Positions 1 through 5,004 of a stretch of DNA of 31,113 nt are shown piece by piece. Each line of letters starts with the position of its first letter. Position 1 is the first letter of the stretch. The stretch is from a virus. The translations under genes were made by a program, and so were the position numbers. The notes beneath the pieces are model-generated. The model saw nothing but the letters and a program-made list of their open reading frames with translations, was not told the DNA's origin and did not search any database. The stretch spans positions 1 to 31,113 of IMG/VR virus record IMGVR_UViG_3300043446_001432. One strand, written 5' to 3'.

Positions 1-1
1 C

Positions 2-382
2 ACTCATCTAGCGGTATCTGGCGCTCGATGGTTTAAGGAAAAACAAGTCGAGCAAGCCGAGGCGCTGGACTTCGTGCGATTGCTGCTAGCCGCGCCGATA
101 CAGCGCATCGCGCTGGAAAACCCGATTTCAATCATAAGCAGCCGTATTCGTAAGCCAGACCAGATCATTCAACCGTGGCAGTTTGGGCATGGAGAAACAA
201 AAGCTACCTGTTTATGGTTAAAAAATTTGCCTCTGCTTAAACCGACAAACATCGTCGAAGGCCGCGAGGCGCGTATTCACAAAATGCCACCAAGCGAGGA
301 TAGATGGAAGAAGCGCAGCGAGACTTATCAAGGCATCGCTAATGCAATGGCTGAACAATGGGGAAAACCATCATGGCAATGA
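2..382 (+). CDS. Phage protein of the family usually labelled DNA cytosine methyltransferase (5'-truncated)
   Basis: The frame is open from base 2, so the N-terminus lies outside the window. The 126 visible residues include THLAVSGARWF at the start, a central IALENPISIISSRIRKPDQ and QPWQFGHGETKATCLWLKN, then a basic C-terminus. I recognise this as the C-terminal two thirds of a small phage protein family commonly annotated as DNA cytosine methyltransferase or as hypothetical. The ENP tripeptide is reminiscent of the ENV/DPP-type motifs of methylases, but the S-adenosylmethionine-binding N-terminus is not visible, so methylation is not demonstrated. It overlaps the next gene by a few codons, suggesting one operon. 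Family assignment is from memory; enzymatic function is uncertain. Confidence 0.7.
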   Translation, partial: THLAVSGARWFKEKQVEQAEALDFVRLLLAAPIQRIALENPISIISSRIRKPDQIIQPWQFGHGETKATCLWLKNLPLLKPTNIVEGREARIHKMPPSEDRWKKRSETYQGIANAMAEQWGKPSWQ

Positions 383-549
383 CTAAAAAAGAGCGGGCGC
401 AGATTGAGCGGCTCGAACGCTTGTTAGATGTTGAGCGCGAGCGCGCCGAAACAGCTTGGGAAAACTATCGGTCTGCGCTATACGAGCTGGTTGATGTAAA
501 AATGAAACTTGAGCAAGTCGAAAAAGTGCTTAGAGGGGAATATGACTGA
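373..549 (+). CDS. Small charged coiled-coil protein
   Basis: 58 residues, almost entirely helical and charged (MTKKERAQIERLERLL and further heptad-like leucines), so probably a short coiled coil. The function is unknown. I chose the ATG at 373 because GGGGAAAA lies about 7 bases upstream; ATG 379 is the alternative, and the more distant ATG at 358 has no ribosome site. It overlaps the previous gene by 10 bases and the following nuclease gene by 8 bases, consistent with coupled translation. A DNA- or protein-binding accessory role is possible but there is no direct evidence for it. Confidence 0.65.
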   Translation: MAMTKKERAQIERLERLLDVERERAETAWENYRSALYELVDVKMKLEQVEKVLRGEYD

Positions 550-922
550 CCGCATTCCCACCGAGCACGAAGAGCAACGCGAGTTCGTCCGATGGTTCCG
601 ACAGACCTACCCAGGCGTAAGAATCTTTGCCATCCCGAACGGCGGAGCAAGGTCGCCAAGCGTGGCCGGACGACTCAAGGCCGAGGGCGTGTCCAAGGGC
701 GTGCCAGACCTTTATATCCCGGCATGGCGCACCTGGGTTGAGATGAAACGCACCAAAGGCGGCACAGTCTCGCCAGAACAGAAAGACTGGCGAGCATACC
801 TTGAAAGCATCGGAGATTTTGTTATAGTAGGCAAAGGCAATGAAGATGTTCAAAGGCAAATTATTGCCCTAGAATCATCAACAAGAAAGCAGGCTGAAGG
901 TTTTTTCATCTTTAACAGATAA
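542..922 (+). CDS. VRR-NUC domain nuclease
   Basis: 126 residues with the hallmarks of the VRR-NUC branch of PD-(D/E)xK nucleases: EHEEQ near residues 8-12, GVPDL at 53-57 (catalytic Asp56), VEMK at 66-69 (Glu67-x-Lys69) and Gln80 in SPEQ. Phage stand-alone VRR-NUC proteins act on branched or flapped DNA in recombination and repair, possibly as Holliday junction resolvases. The ATG at 542 follows AGAGGGGAAT and overlaps the preceding stop; an ATG at 509 in the same frame lacks a ribosome site. The last 15 or so residues (about SSTRKQAEGFFIFNR) look unlike a normal domain end and are encoded by one arm and the loop of a long inverted repeat, so the C-terminus may be a recent extension. Confidence 0.85.
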   Translation: MTDRIPTEHEEQREFVRWFRQTYPGVRIFAIPNGGARSPSVAGRLKAEGVSKGVPDLYIPAWRTWVEMKRTKGGTVSPEQKDWRAYLESIGDFVIVGKGNEDVQRQIIALESSTRKQAEGFFIFNR

Positions 923-954
923 AAATTAGCGCCCTTCAGCCTGCCTCCTTGTTG
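879..954. repeat. Long imperfect inverted repeat overlapping the 3' end of the nuclease gene
   Basis: GCAGGCTGAAGG at 889-900 is exactly complementary to CCTTCAGCCTGC at 933-944 (12 bp). Outside it, CAACAAG at 879-885 pairs with CTTGTTG at 948-954 (7 bp) across a symmetric 3x3 internal loop (AAA/CTC). The 32-base loop can itself pair weakly (T-run and ATC against GAT and A-run). This makes about 19 bp of helix from one arm inside the VRR-NUC coding region and one outside. The outer right arm overlaps the first stem of the adjacent three-way junction (951-958), so the two folds exclude each other in part. Confidence 0.8.
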
Positions 955-1025
955 GTGGCAAACGACAGTCCCGGTGAAAAGGCGCCGAAGTAACCGGTAA
1001 GCGCGTTGGATTCGCGCCCACCAAC
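951..1025 (+). ncRNA. Candidate structured RNA (three-way junction) in front of a terminator
   Basis: Read by eye, this segment folds into a three-way junction. P1 is 951-958 (GTTGGTGG) with 1018-1025 (CCACCAAC), 8 bp. P2 is 971-975 (CCGGT) with 993-997 (ACCGG), enclosing a 17-base loop. P3 is 1001-1005 (GCGCG) with 1013-1017 (CGCGC), with a 7-base loop, stacked directly on P1. A Rho-independent terminator follows five bases later. There is no convincing ORF. I could not match it to a known riboswitch, ribozyme or tRNA. It could be a trans-acting RNA, a cis-regulatory switch or simply a processed 3' end. Confidence 0.45.
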
Positions 1026-1029
1026 AACC

Positions 1030-1054
1030 AACCCGCTCACAAGGCGGGTTTTTT
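1030..1054 (+). terminator. Rho-independent terminator
   Basis: AACCCGC (1030-1036) pairs with GCGGGTT (1044-1050) over a 7-base loop, and six T residues (1049-1054) follow. This should end transcripts of the nuclease operon and the structured RNA before the new promoter at 1096. Confidence 0.9.
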
Positions 1055-1095
1055 ATTGCCTGCACACTTTTTTTACATTCTTTTGTTAAAAAGAC

Positions 1096-1124
1096 TTGCA
1101 TCATGCGCGCATTGTGCGTAATAT
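1096..1124 (+). promoter_or_regulatory. Strong sigma70-type promoter
   Basis: TTGCAT (1096-1101), a 17-base spacer and TAATAT (1119-1124) lie between the terminator and the gene at 1165. The predicted start is near 1131, giving a leader of about 35 bases. The spacer contains a CGCA-TTG-TGCG inverted repeat (1108-1118) that might be a repressor site; that part is inference. Confidence 0.75.
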
Positions 1125-1164
1125 GAACACATCAACAACGCAACATCAACCAAGGAGCTGCATC

Positions 1165-1524
1165 ATGCAAACACTTGAATCCACGCCGATCATCGCCCCA
1201 GAAGGTTACTTTGTTTATGACATTCGGCTAACTGAAGCCGGTCGCGCGAAAGTCGAGCATGCGTGGGAACACTGGAACAACACCACATGGGAATTCATCG
1301 GGCACAAATGGGAAAACTGTGTCTATGACATAGAGTGCGATGCAATATCAATGGAATGCGAACCGGCTTGCAAGATTGGCAATGAAGTTATCAACTTCGT
1401 GCGAGACATTGATTTTGTTGTGGAAATGCGATCTTCTGAAGCCGCAAAACTTGAGAGACTCGCCAAAGAATTAAACGAGTTGCATAGCATCTTGGAGCAA
1501 GAACTAAACAGGCTTGGCGCTTAA
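1165..1524 (+). CDS. Hypothetical phage protein, acidic with C-terminal helix
   Basis: 119 residues. The start at 1165 is supported by AAGGAG about 7 bases upstream; the in-frame ATG at 1096 lies inside the promoter and is rejected. I do not recognise the family. The first half is mixed and rich in aromatic residues (HAWEHWNNTTWEF), with four cysteines in the middle (CVYDIEC, MECEPAC) that might bind a metal or form disulphides. The last 35 residues form a leucine-rich amphipathic helix. It is the first gene after the 1096 promoter and so probably heads this operon. Confidence 0.7.
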   Translation: MQTLESTPIIAPEGYFVYDIRLTEAGRAKVEHAWEHWNNTTWEFIGHKWENCVYDIECDAISMECEPACKIGNEVINFVRDIDFVVEMRSSEAAKLERLAKELNELHSILEQELNRLGA

Positions 1525-1531
1525 TCAATCA

Positions 1532-1547
1532 GCCCCCCTCGGGGGGC
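1532..1547. other. Very GC-rich intergenic hairpin without T-run
   Basis: GCCCCCC at 1532-1538 and GGGGGGC at 1541-1547 form a perfect G:C hairpin in the 43-base gap between two genes. No T-tract follows, so it is probably not a full terminator. It may be an mRNA-stabilising or pausing element just upstream of the ribosome site at about 1558. Confidence 0.6.
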
Positions 1548-1567
1548 GTTACTCACAGGGAGGTAAT

Positions 1568-1789
1568 ATGCAGAACATGAAAACAAAGCAGCAATTGGCC
1601 CGTCGTGCAGTACAAATCTTCCCAATGCGTGATTATGCAGACCGCCGCGCAGTCATTCACCAGCGCAAAGGCTGGGCGCGTAGTGTCTTGCAGCTTGGCA
1701 AAAAATGGATTCTTGCGGCAGACCGCGACACCGCCGTGTTCCTTGTGTGCATGGCCTGTGTTCCGGTGCTTTGCATGGTGCCTGCATGA
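1568..1789 (+). CDS. Small basic hypothetical protein with hydrophobic C-terminus
   Basis: 73 residues. GGGAGGT ends 4 bases before the ATG at 1568, a strong ribosome site. The first 50 residues are basic (KTKQQLARRAVQIF, RDYADRRAVIHQRK), and the last 19 (TAVFLVCMACVPVLCMVPA) are hydrophobic with three Cys. This could be a short tail-anchor membrane segment. The family is unknown. It overlaps the next gene through ATGA at 1786-1789. Confidence 0.6.
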   Translation: MQNMKTKQQLARRAVQIFPMRDYADRRAVIHQRKGWARSVLQLGKKWILAADRDTAVFLVCMACVPVLCMVPA

Positions 1790-1938
1790 GTCTGACTCGT
1801 TACGGCATTCTTGATGACATGGGAGAAATTATTCGCTGGACGTATGAAAAGCCCTCAGATGGTGTTGCATATTTAATTGAAGTCACAAAACCATTGCACG
1901 AGATTGATTGGGAAAACTTTGAGGAGGCGCTGTTTTGA
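1786..1938 (+). CDS. Small acidic hypothetical protein
   Basis: 50 residues starting at the ATG of an ATGA overlap with the previous stop, which implies translational coupling. The longer in-frame reading back to 1705 overlaps the previous gene and has no ribosome site. The C-terminus is acidic (HEIDWENFEEALF). Its GAGGAGG-encoded stretch (1921-1927) doubles as the ribosome site of the next gene. The function is unknown. Confidence 0.6.
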   Translation: MSLTRYGILDDMGEIIRWTYEKPSDGVAYLIEVTKPLHEIDWENFEEALF

Positions 1939-2390
1939 GAAAGCACAGTAAGCGCCAAGTCAGGCAAAAAGTAATTCCGACTTTAGCTTTTTTGTACTCT
2001 GTGCCAGATCTTGAAATCTCAATTCTCAGCGCAGTGGCAGCATTTCGCGGTGGGTACGCATCACCCGGCCAGTTTGACATATTGCTAGACACTCGCGACT
2101 TGCTGCTACTTGGCGCAGTTGGTGCAAAGGATGAAGGCGTAAAAGAAGTAGCGCGTGCAATCAATGACGTGTTGGCCGACATTCGAGAATCGTGGGATGG
2201 CACCAAGTTTTCGCCACTCAACGAGGATGCGCTAAACGCTTTGGATGTTTTGGCCGATGTATCAAATGATTTTTGGAAGCGGAAGTCTGGGGCACTTTAC
2301 CAAGCTGCGTACATGCATCTAAAAGCATGGCGGCAAAAACAGGGAGGCTGTACCGATGAAGATTCGAGCGATTCAAGAAGAGCCGATTAA
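1935..2390 (+). CDS. Hypothetical helical phage protein
   Basis: 151 residues from a TTG start at 1935 that overlaps the previous TGA; GAGGAGG lies 7 bases upstream. The N-terminus is basic (RKHSKRQVRQK) and the rest is predicted mainly helical, with a conserved-looking LDTRDLLLLGAVGAKDEGVKE core. Similar small proteins occur in early regions of other proteobacterial phages as I remember them, but no function is established. The 3' end overlaps the following gene by 35 bases. Confidence 0.65.
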   Translation: MRKHSKRQVRQKVIPTLAFLYSVPDLEISILSAVAAFRGGYASPGQFDILLDTRDLLLLGAVGAKDEGVKEVARAINDVLADIRESWDGTKFSPLNEDALNALDVLADVSNDFWKRKSGALYQAAYMHLKAWRQKQGGCTDEDSSDSRRAD

Positions 2391-2577
2391 GCCTGGTTGG
2401 TATATCGTCGAATGGGGCGAATTCGCAGCCAGCCCGACGCTTATCTATTACGACGAGCGCGGCTGGCAGCGCAGCCCTGGCAACGATAGCTTTTTTGGCA
2501 CCCATGAGGATGATGTCTGGTGGGACGAATTCGAGCCTTCTGACTTCACCAAGTTTTTGCTGCGAGTGCTGCCATGA
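2356..2577 (+). CDS. Small acidic, tryptophan-rich hypothetical protein
   Basis: 73 residues with five tryptophans (GWYIVEWGEF, GWQRSP, DDVWWDEFEPSDF), giving a compact beta-type fold with a strongly acidic second half. The pattern (P-G-W-Y near the start, repeated W) resembles the small phage DUF551/DUF1653-like sandwiches, but I cannot assign a family. GGGAGG about 8 bases upstream supports the ATG at 2356. It starts inside the previous gene and overlaps the next by ATGA. An acidic DNA-mimic role is conceivable but unsupported. Confidence 0.65.
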   Translation: MKIRAIQEEPIKPGWYIVEWGEFAASPTLIYYDERGWQRSPGNDSFFGTHEDDVWWDEFEPSDFTKFLLRVLP

Positions 2578-2735
2578 AGTGGGCTGACTATGTGATGCAG
2601 AAACCGCAAACGCTTGATGAGCGACGCATAGAGAAATCCGTCCAGTTCAGAAGGGAAAAACAGAATGAATACAGGCGCAAACGCCGAGCAGCCAAAAAGA
2701 TGGTGCAGCAATTGTTGGAAAAGCCAGCCGACTGA
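2574..2735 (+). CDS. Very basic 53-residue protein
   Basis: Starts at the ATG of an ATGA overlap with the preceding stop. After a short neutral N-terminus (MKWADYVMQKPQTLDE) the protein is an extremely basic helix (RREKQNEYRRKRRAAKK) ending in a leucine-rich tail. The composition suggests nucleic-acid binding. Its last 71 bases overlap the next gene in another frame, so one of the two may be the main product; both have acceptable starts. Confidence 0.5.
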   Translation: MKWADYVMQKPQTLDERRIEKSVQFRREKQNEYRRKRRAAKKMVQQLLEKPAD

Positions 2736-2832
2736 AGGCGGCGGTTACAAAGTATCAAAAAGCCCTGTTAAACGCTGGCGATGCGCTGAATGCACAAGGA
2801 GAGCCAAATGTACGAATACAAAGCAAAAGTAA
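2665..2832 (+). CDS. Small zinc-ribbon protein in an overlapping frame
   Basis: 55 residues, missed by length-limited gene finding. It contains WCSNCWKSQPTEGGGYK, then RWRCAECTRRAKC: two CxxC pairs 22 residues apart, typical of a zinc ribbon. The pattern C-x-N-C-W-K ... E-G-G ... RWRCA-C is one I recall from small phage proteins. AAGGGA lies about 10 bases before the ATG at 2665. It overlaps the preceding basic gene by 71 bases and the thermonuclease-like gene by 25. Preservation of four Cys inside an overlap argues that this frame is used. A DNA- or RNA-binding role is likely but not shown. Confidence 0.65.
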   Translation: MNTGANAEQPKRWCSNCWKSQPTEGGGYKVSKSPVKRWRCAECTRRAKCTNTKQK

Positions 2833-3128
2833 CTAACGTAGTTGATGGCGATACAGTAGATGCGCTCGTTGATCTTGGTTTTAAAGTGCAGACTCTACAA
2901 CGCTTGCGACTGGCCCGAGTGGATACGCCTGAGCGAGCTCAACCAGGATACGGCGCAGCGCGTGACTTTGTGAAACAGTTGGTCGAAGGTAAAGACGTAA
3001 CCATGCGCACTCACAAGGTAAGTAAATGGGGATACTTTCTTGCAGATATCAGTATCGAAGGCCGCGATGTAGCAGAAATACTGCTCGCGGCTGGACTGGC
3101 TAAGTCGTATGACGGGGGTACGAAATGA
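2808..3128 (+). CDS. Thermonuclease (SNase-like) family protein with a changed active-site residue
   Basis: 106 residues forming a complete SNase-like OB fold: VDGDT at 12-16, RLARVDTPE at 34-42 and a C-terminal LLAAGLAKSYDGG. SNases are calcium-dependent DNA/RNA endonucleases. Relative to Staphylococcus nuclease, Arg34 matches Arg35, Asp39 matches Asp40 and Glu42 matches Glu43, but the third key residue (Arg87 of the YGR motif) appears as Tyr76 in KWGYFLAD. Activity may therefore be lowered or different. The start at 2808 follows AAGGAG. No signal peptide is present, so it acts in the cytoplasm, perhaps on host nucleic acid. It overlaps the next gene by ATGA. Confidence 0.85.
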   Translation: MYEYKAKVTNVVDGDTVDALVDLGFKVQTLQRLRLARVDTPERAQPGYGAARDFVKQLVEGKDVTMRTHKVSKWGYFLADISIEGRDVAEILLAAGLAKSYDGGTK

Positions 3129-3241
3129 GCATTGAAGCCATGAAACAGGCGCTTGAGGCGTTGGACAGCAAGCACGATATGTCCAAAGCTGAATGGCGCG
3201 TACTTCAATATCGCGCGCTAAATCTTAAGGAGAAAAAATGA
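3125..3241 (+). CDS. 38-residue hypothetical protein
   Basis: Starts at an ATGA overlap with the previous stop and ends in an ATGA overlap with the next gene. The product is a single amphipathic helix-turn-helix-like peptide (SIEAMKQALEALDSKHDMSKAEWRVLQYRALNLKEKK). Peptides with MKQALEAL are common in phage early operons and have no known function. Overlaps on both sides favour a real coupled gene; its AAGGAG-containing end is also the ribosome site of the next gene. Confidence 0.55.
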   Translation: MSIEAMKQALEALDSKHDMSKAEWRVLQYRALNLKEKK

Positions 3242-3666
3242 ATGTAAGCCAGATTAGGCAATCACCAATGCCTGAACGCCATGTTCATTTTTCAGATCAT
3301 ATTCAGGTCAGAATAATTGAACCAAGAGAAAGCGCCCCCATCCAGCCTTCACTGTATGCGCAACGCCTAGAGCGCCAGTTACGCGCAGCGCCTAACATTG
3401 TTCCGCAGCCAAGGCCAACGCAGCCTACGCCGCACGTTAATCGTTGCAAGGATGCGCTGCATAAGGCGGCTATGATTTGCGGGGCGCTTGTTTTGCCGTC
3501 ATTCGCATGTCTAGCGTTAGGGCCAATTGGATTAATTGCACCTGCTGCGTTGTTAGCACTAAGCGTTGTTTTTTATATTTTAGGCGGGAAGCAGACAGAG
3601 CGTATGCAGCAAGAATGCGCCATACGTCGCGCCGAGGCGCGGAGGTTTGACTCGCAATGCAACTAA
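3238..3666 (+). CDS. Predicted membrane protein with two transmembrane helices
   Basis: 142 residues: a soluble, proline-rich N-terminus (about 1-75), then two hydrophobic segments at about 77-94 (AMICGALVLPSFACLALG) and 97-116 (GLIAPAALLALSVVFYIL), and a basic C-terminal tail rich in Arg and Glu. AAGGAG 7 bases before the ATG supports the start. No family is recognised. Inner-membrane proteins in phage early operons often act in superinfection exclusion or host takeover, which is only an analogy here. The stop overlaps the next gene's start region. Confidence 0.65.
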   Translation: MNVSQIRQSPMPERHVHFSDHIQVRIIEPRESAPIQPSLYAQRLERQLRAAPNIVPQPRPTQPTPHVNRCKDALHKAAMICGALVLPSFACLALGPIGLIAPAALLALSVVFYILGGKQTERMQQECAIRRAEARRFDSQCN

Positions 3667-3854
3667 AAAATTCTTCGGATGGAATTGCCGTAGTGGATCA
3701 CGACTACTACTGGCAACCGATGGAAACATGCCCGACAGGGCGCAAGGTTCAGCTTCTTAGCAAGCTGGGTTGTGCCGTGTATGGCACTTACAACGGGCGC
3801 GACACATTCTGGATTATGTGGGCGCCATTACCTAAAAAACCTGAAAATCATTGA
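3657..3854 (+). CDS. DUF551-like small protein
   Basis: 65 residues. The core WQPMETCPTGRKVQLLSK...GTYNGRDTFWIMWAPLPKKP matches the layout of DUF551-type phage proteins: W-x-x-M near the start, P-x-G-x-x-V, then a closing W-x-P-L-P. These proteins are frequent in early regions of temperate phages and have no agreed function. GGAGG about 10 bases upstream supports the ATG at 3657, which lies inside the end of the membrane-protein gene. Confidence 0.7.
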   Translation: MQLKNSSDGIAVVDHDYYWQPMETCPTGRKVQLLSKLGCAVYGTYNGRDTFWIMWAPLPKKPENH

Positions 3855-3878
3855 TTTTTGTGTTACAAAATATAAAGG

Positions 3879-3894
3879 TATGCCGCAAGGCATA
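3879..3894 (+). other. Hairpin with GCAA tetraloop
   Basis: TATGCC and GGCATA pair perfectly around a GCAA (GNRA-type) loop in the 98-base gap between 3854 and 3953. It is followed by an AGGAGG sequence (3902-3907) with no obvious start codon at the right distance. The role is unknown; possibly an mRNA structure or a relic of a lost gene start. Confidence 0.5.
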
Positions 3895-3952
3895 TGCTTT
3901 AGAGGAGGCACCAAAACCAATAATTGATAAACGTGGCGAAAGGTAATCAATC

Positions 3953-4021
3953 ATGGGAGAGTTTGATTTTGTTTCGCTGGCTGGCATTTTGTTAATTATT
4001 TTTGGCGGGATTCTTGATTAA
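3953..4021 (+). CDS. 22-residue single-pass membrane peptide
   Basis: MGEFDFVSLAGILLIIFGGI is a short acidic head followed by one hydrophobic helix. AAAGG lies about 10 bases upstream. The stop is directly followed by the operon terminator, and the hydrophobic run is better than expected from random sequence. Too short for a family assignment. It could be a membrane-active regulator or a chance ORF. Confidence 0.4.
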   Translation: MGEFDFVSLAGILLIIFGGILD

Positions 4022-4025
4022 AAAA

Positions 4026-4050
4026 ATGCCCGCTTAGTGCGGGCATCTTT
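4026..4050. terminator. Bidirectional terminator between convergent operons
   Basis: ATGCCCGC (4026-4033) pairs with GCGGGCAT (4039-4046) around a 5-base loop. An A-tract (4021-4026) precedes and a T-rich tract follows, so it can stop both the plus early operon ending at 4021 and the minus late operon ending at 4052. Confidence 0.9.
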
Positions 4051-4051
4051 G

Positions 4052-4228
4052 TTAGTCTCTAAAGATTGGCGTTGTAGTAACCCAACGCAAAACGATATTT
4101 GCCAGAGCAAGCAATGACACCGCAGCGGCACCGCTGTGCCCAAAAAGCGCCCCACTATTGGCGAGAATGTCGATCACCGGAATAATTCCAGCAGCCGCAT
4201 TAACAACGACAGTTTTGTAGCCTTTCAT
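4052..4228 (-). CDS. Holin-like small membrane protein
   Basis: 58 residues with two hydrophobic segments: about 6-22 (TVVVNAAAGIIPVIDIL) and 34-51 (AAAVSLLALANIVLRWVT), separated by a short glycine-rich turn, and a short tail TTTPIFRD. Size, two-helix layout and position directly after the endolysin fit a class II holin or the closely similar phage proteins annotated as hypothetical. It begins 3 bases after the endolysin stop with AAAGGG upstream. Holins make inner-membrane holes that release endolysin; the role is inferred from context, not shown. Confidence 0.65.
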   Translation of the reverse strand: MKGYKTVVVNAAAGIIPVIDILANSGALFGHSGAAAVSLLALANIVLRWVTTTPIFRD

Positions 4229-4231
4229 CGA

Positions 4232-4681
4232 TCACCCTTTCATAAAAATGATTTCAGCCTCACGCCTTGCCACAAGACCCGGCAACACAATCCCGCCAGC
4301 CTTTACCCACTTCCTAAGCTCATCCTCTGCGCCTTGCCAGTCTTGTGCATTGATTCGACGTCGCAGCGTGCTTCTTTGAAGGTTTCCGGCCCCTAAGTTA
4401 TAGCAAAAATCCACAATGGAATTTAACTTGTTGGGATGTTGCTTTAGAACAGGGCAAAGCCTTAGTACTTCTGGAAGGTAAGTTTCATTAAGCTCATGCT
4501 TAAGTAACTTTTCTGCATCTTCGTTACTTATTGGCGCATCAGTCATCGACACCTTTTTGCCGCCAGAATAATACGTCGAGCCATATCCAATGGTAGGAAC
4601 ACCAGCAGGGCATAGATATGGCTTTGACCTAAAACCCTCAAAGCGTTTGCACAGATCAATGGCGATGGTGAGATCAATCAC
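4232..4681 (-). CDS. Endolysin, GH24 phage lysozyme
   Basis: 149 residues of the T4/P22 lysozyme type that cleaves the glycan strands of peptidoglycan. The catalytic layout E-x8-C-x5-T is visible: Glu15 in RFEGF, Cys24 and Thr30 in PTIGYGS; Cys at the second position is a known natural variant of the Asp found in T4. NSIVDFCYNLGAGNLQRSTL in the middle and AGGIVLPGLVARREAE near the end are family typical. It has no signal peptide or signal-anchor, so release depends on a holin. The start is GTG at 4681, overlapping the upstream stop by GTGA. Confidence 0.93.
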   Translation of the reverse strand: MIDLTIAIDLCKRFEGFRSKPYLCPAGVPTIGYGSTYYSGGKKVSMTDAPISNEDAEKLLKHELNETYLPEVLRLCPVLKQHPNKLNSIVDFCYNLGAGNLQRSTLRRRINAQDWQGAEDELRKWVKAGGIVLPGLVARREAEIIFMKG

Positions 4682-4956
4682 TTTTTATCTAGCCGGTCTG
4701 AAACCTTCTCTAAATTGCGACGAATATCGCTCAATGATTCCTTAATCTGGCCCATTGATTGCGACAACCGTTCATCTTGGTTTGCATCAATCTGCGCCTG
4801 AACCCGCCTAGACTCTTCCAAAACTGTGAGCCTGCGATCAATGCTAGACCACGCACCAAAGCCCGTCAGGACGAATCCAACAAATGTTAGAAGGTGGCCT
4901 AGATTGATCGTAGAGTCGAATTTCACGAGTCTTTTCTCATTTACTGAGGTTGGCAT
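4678..4956 (-). CDS. Membrane-anchored coiled-coil protein of the lysis cassette
   Basis: 92 residues: a short charged N-terminus, one transmembrane helix at about 19-36 (LGHLLTFVGFVLTGFGAW), then a long charged coiled coil to the end with hydrophobic residues at heptad spacing. It precedes the endolysin and overlaps it. The layout resembles DUF2730-type phage membrane proteins and inner-membrane spanin (Rz) subunits; an Rz1-like lipoprotein gene embedded in another frame was not seen. Spanin, antiholin and holin are all possible. Its promoter is not obvious; the 48-base gap upstream is AT-rich. Confidence 0.6.
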   Translation of the reverse strand: MPTSVNEKRLVKFDSTINLGHLLTFVGFVLTGFGAWSSIDRRLTVLEESRRVQAQIDANQDERLSQSMGQIKESLSDIRRNLEKVSDRLDKK

Positions 4957-5004
4957 TTTTAGTTACATTCTTTGCCTAATTTATGGCTTTTAAATGTTTG
5001 TTAC

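Noticed and set aside
952-1028. tRNA gene
   Set aside because: A 7-bp acceptor-like stem and a 5-bp, 7-base-loop T-arm-like hairpin are present and the length is near 74, but no D-arm GG, no 7-base anticodon loop with a proper stem and no correct 3' CCA spacing can be built.
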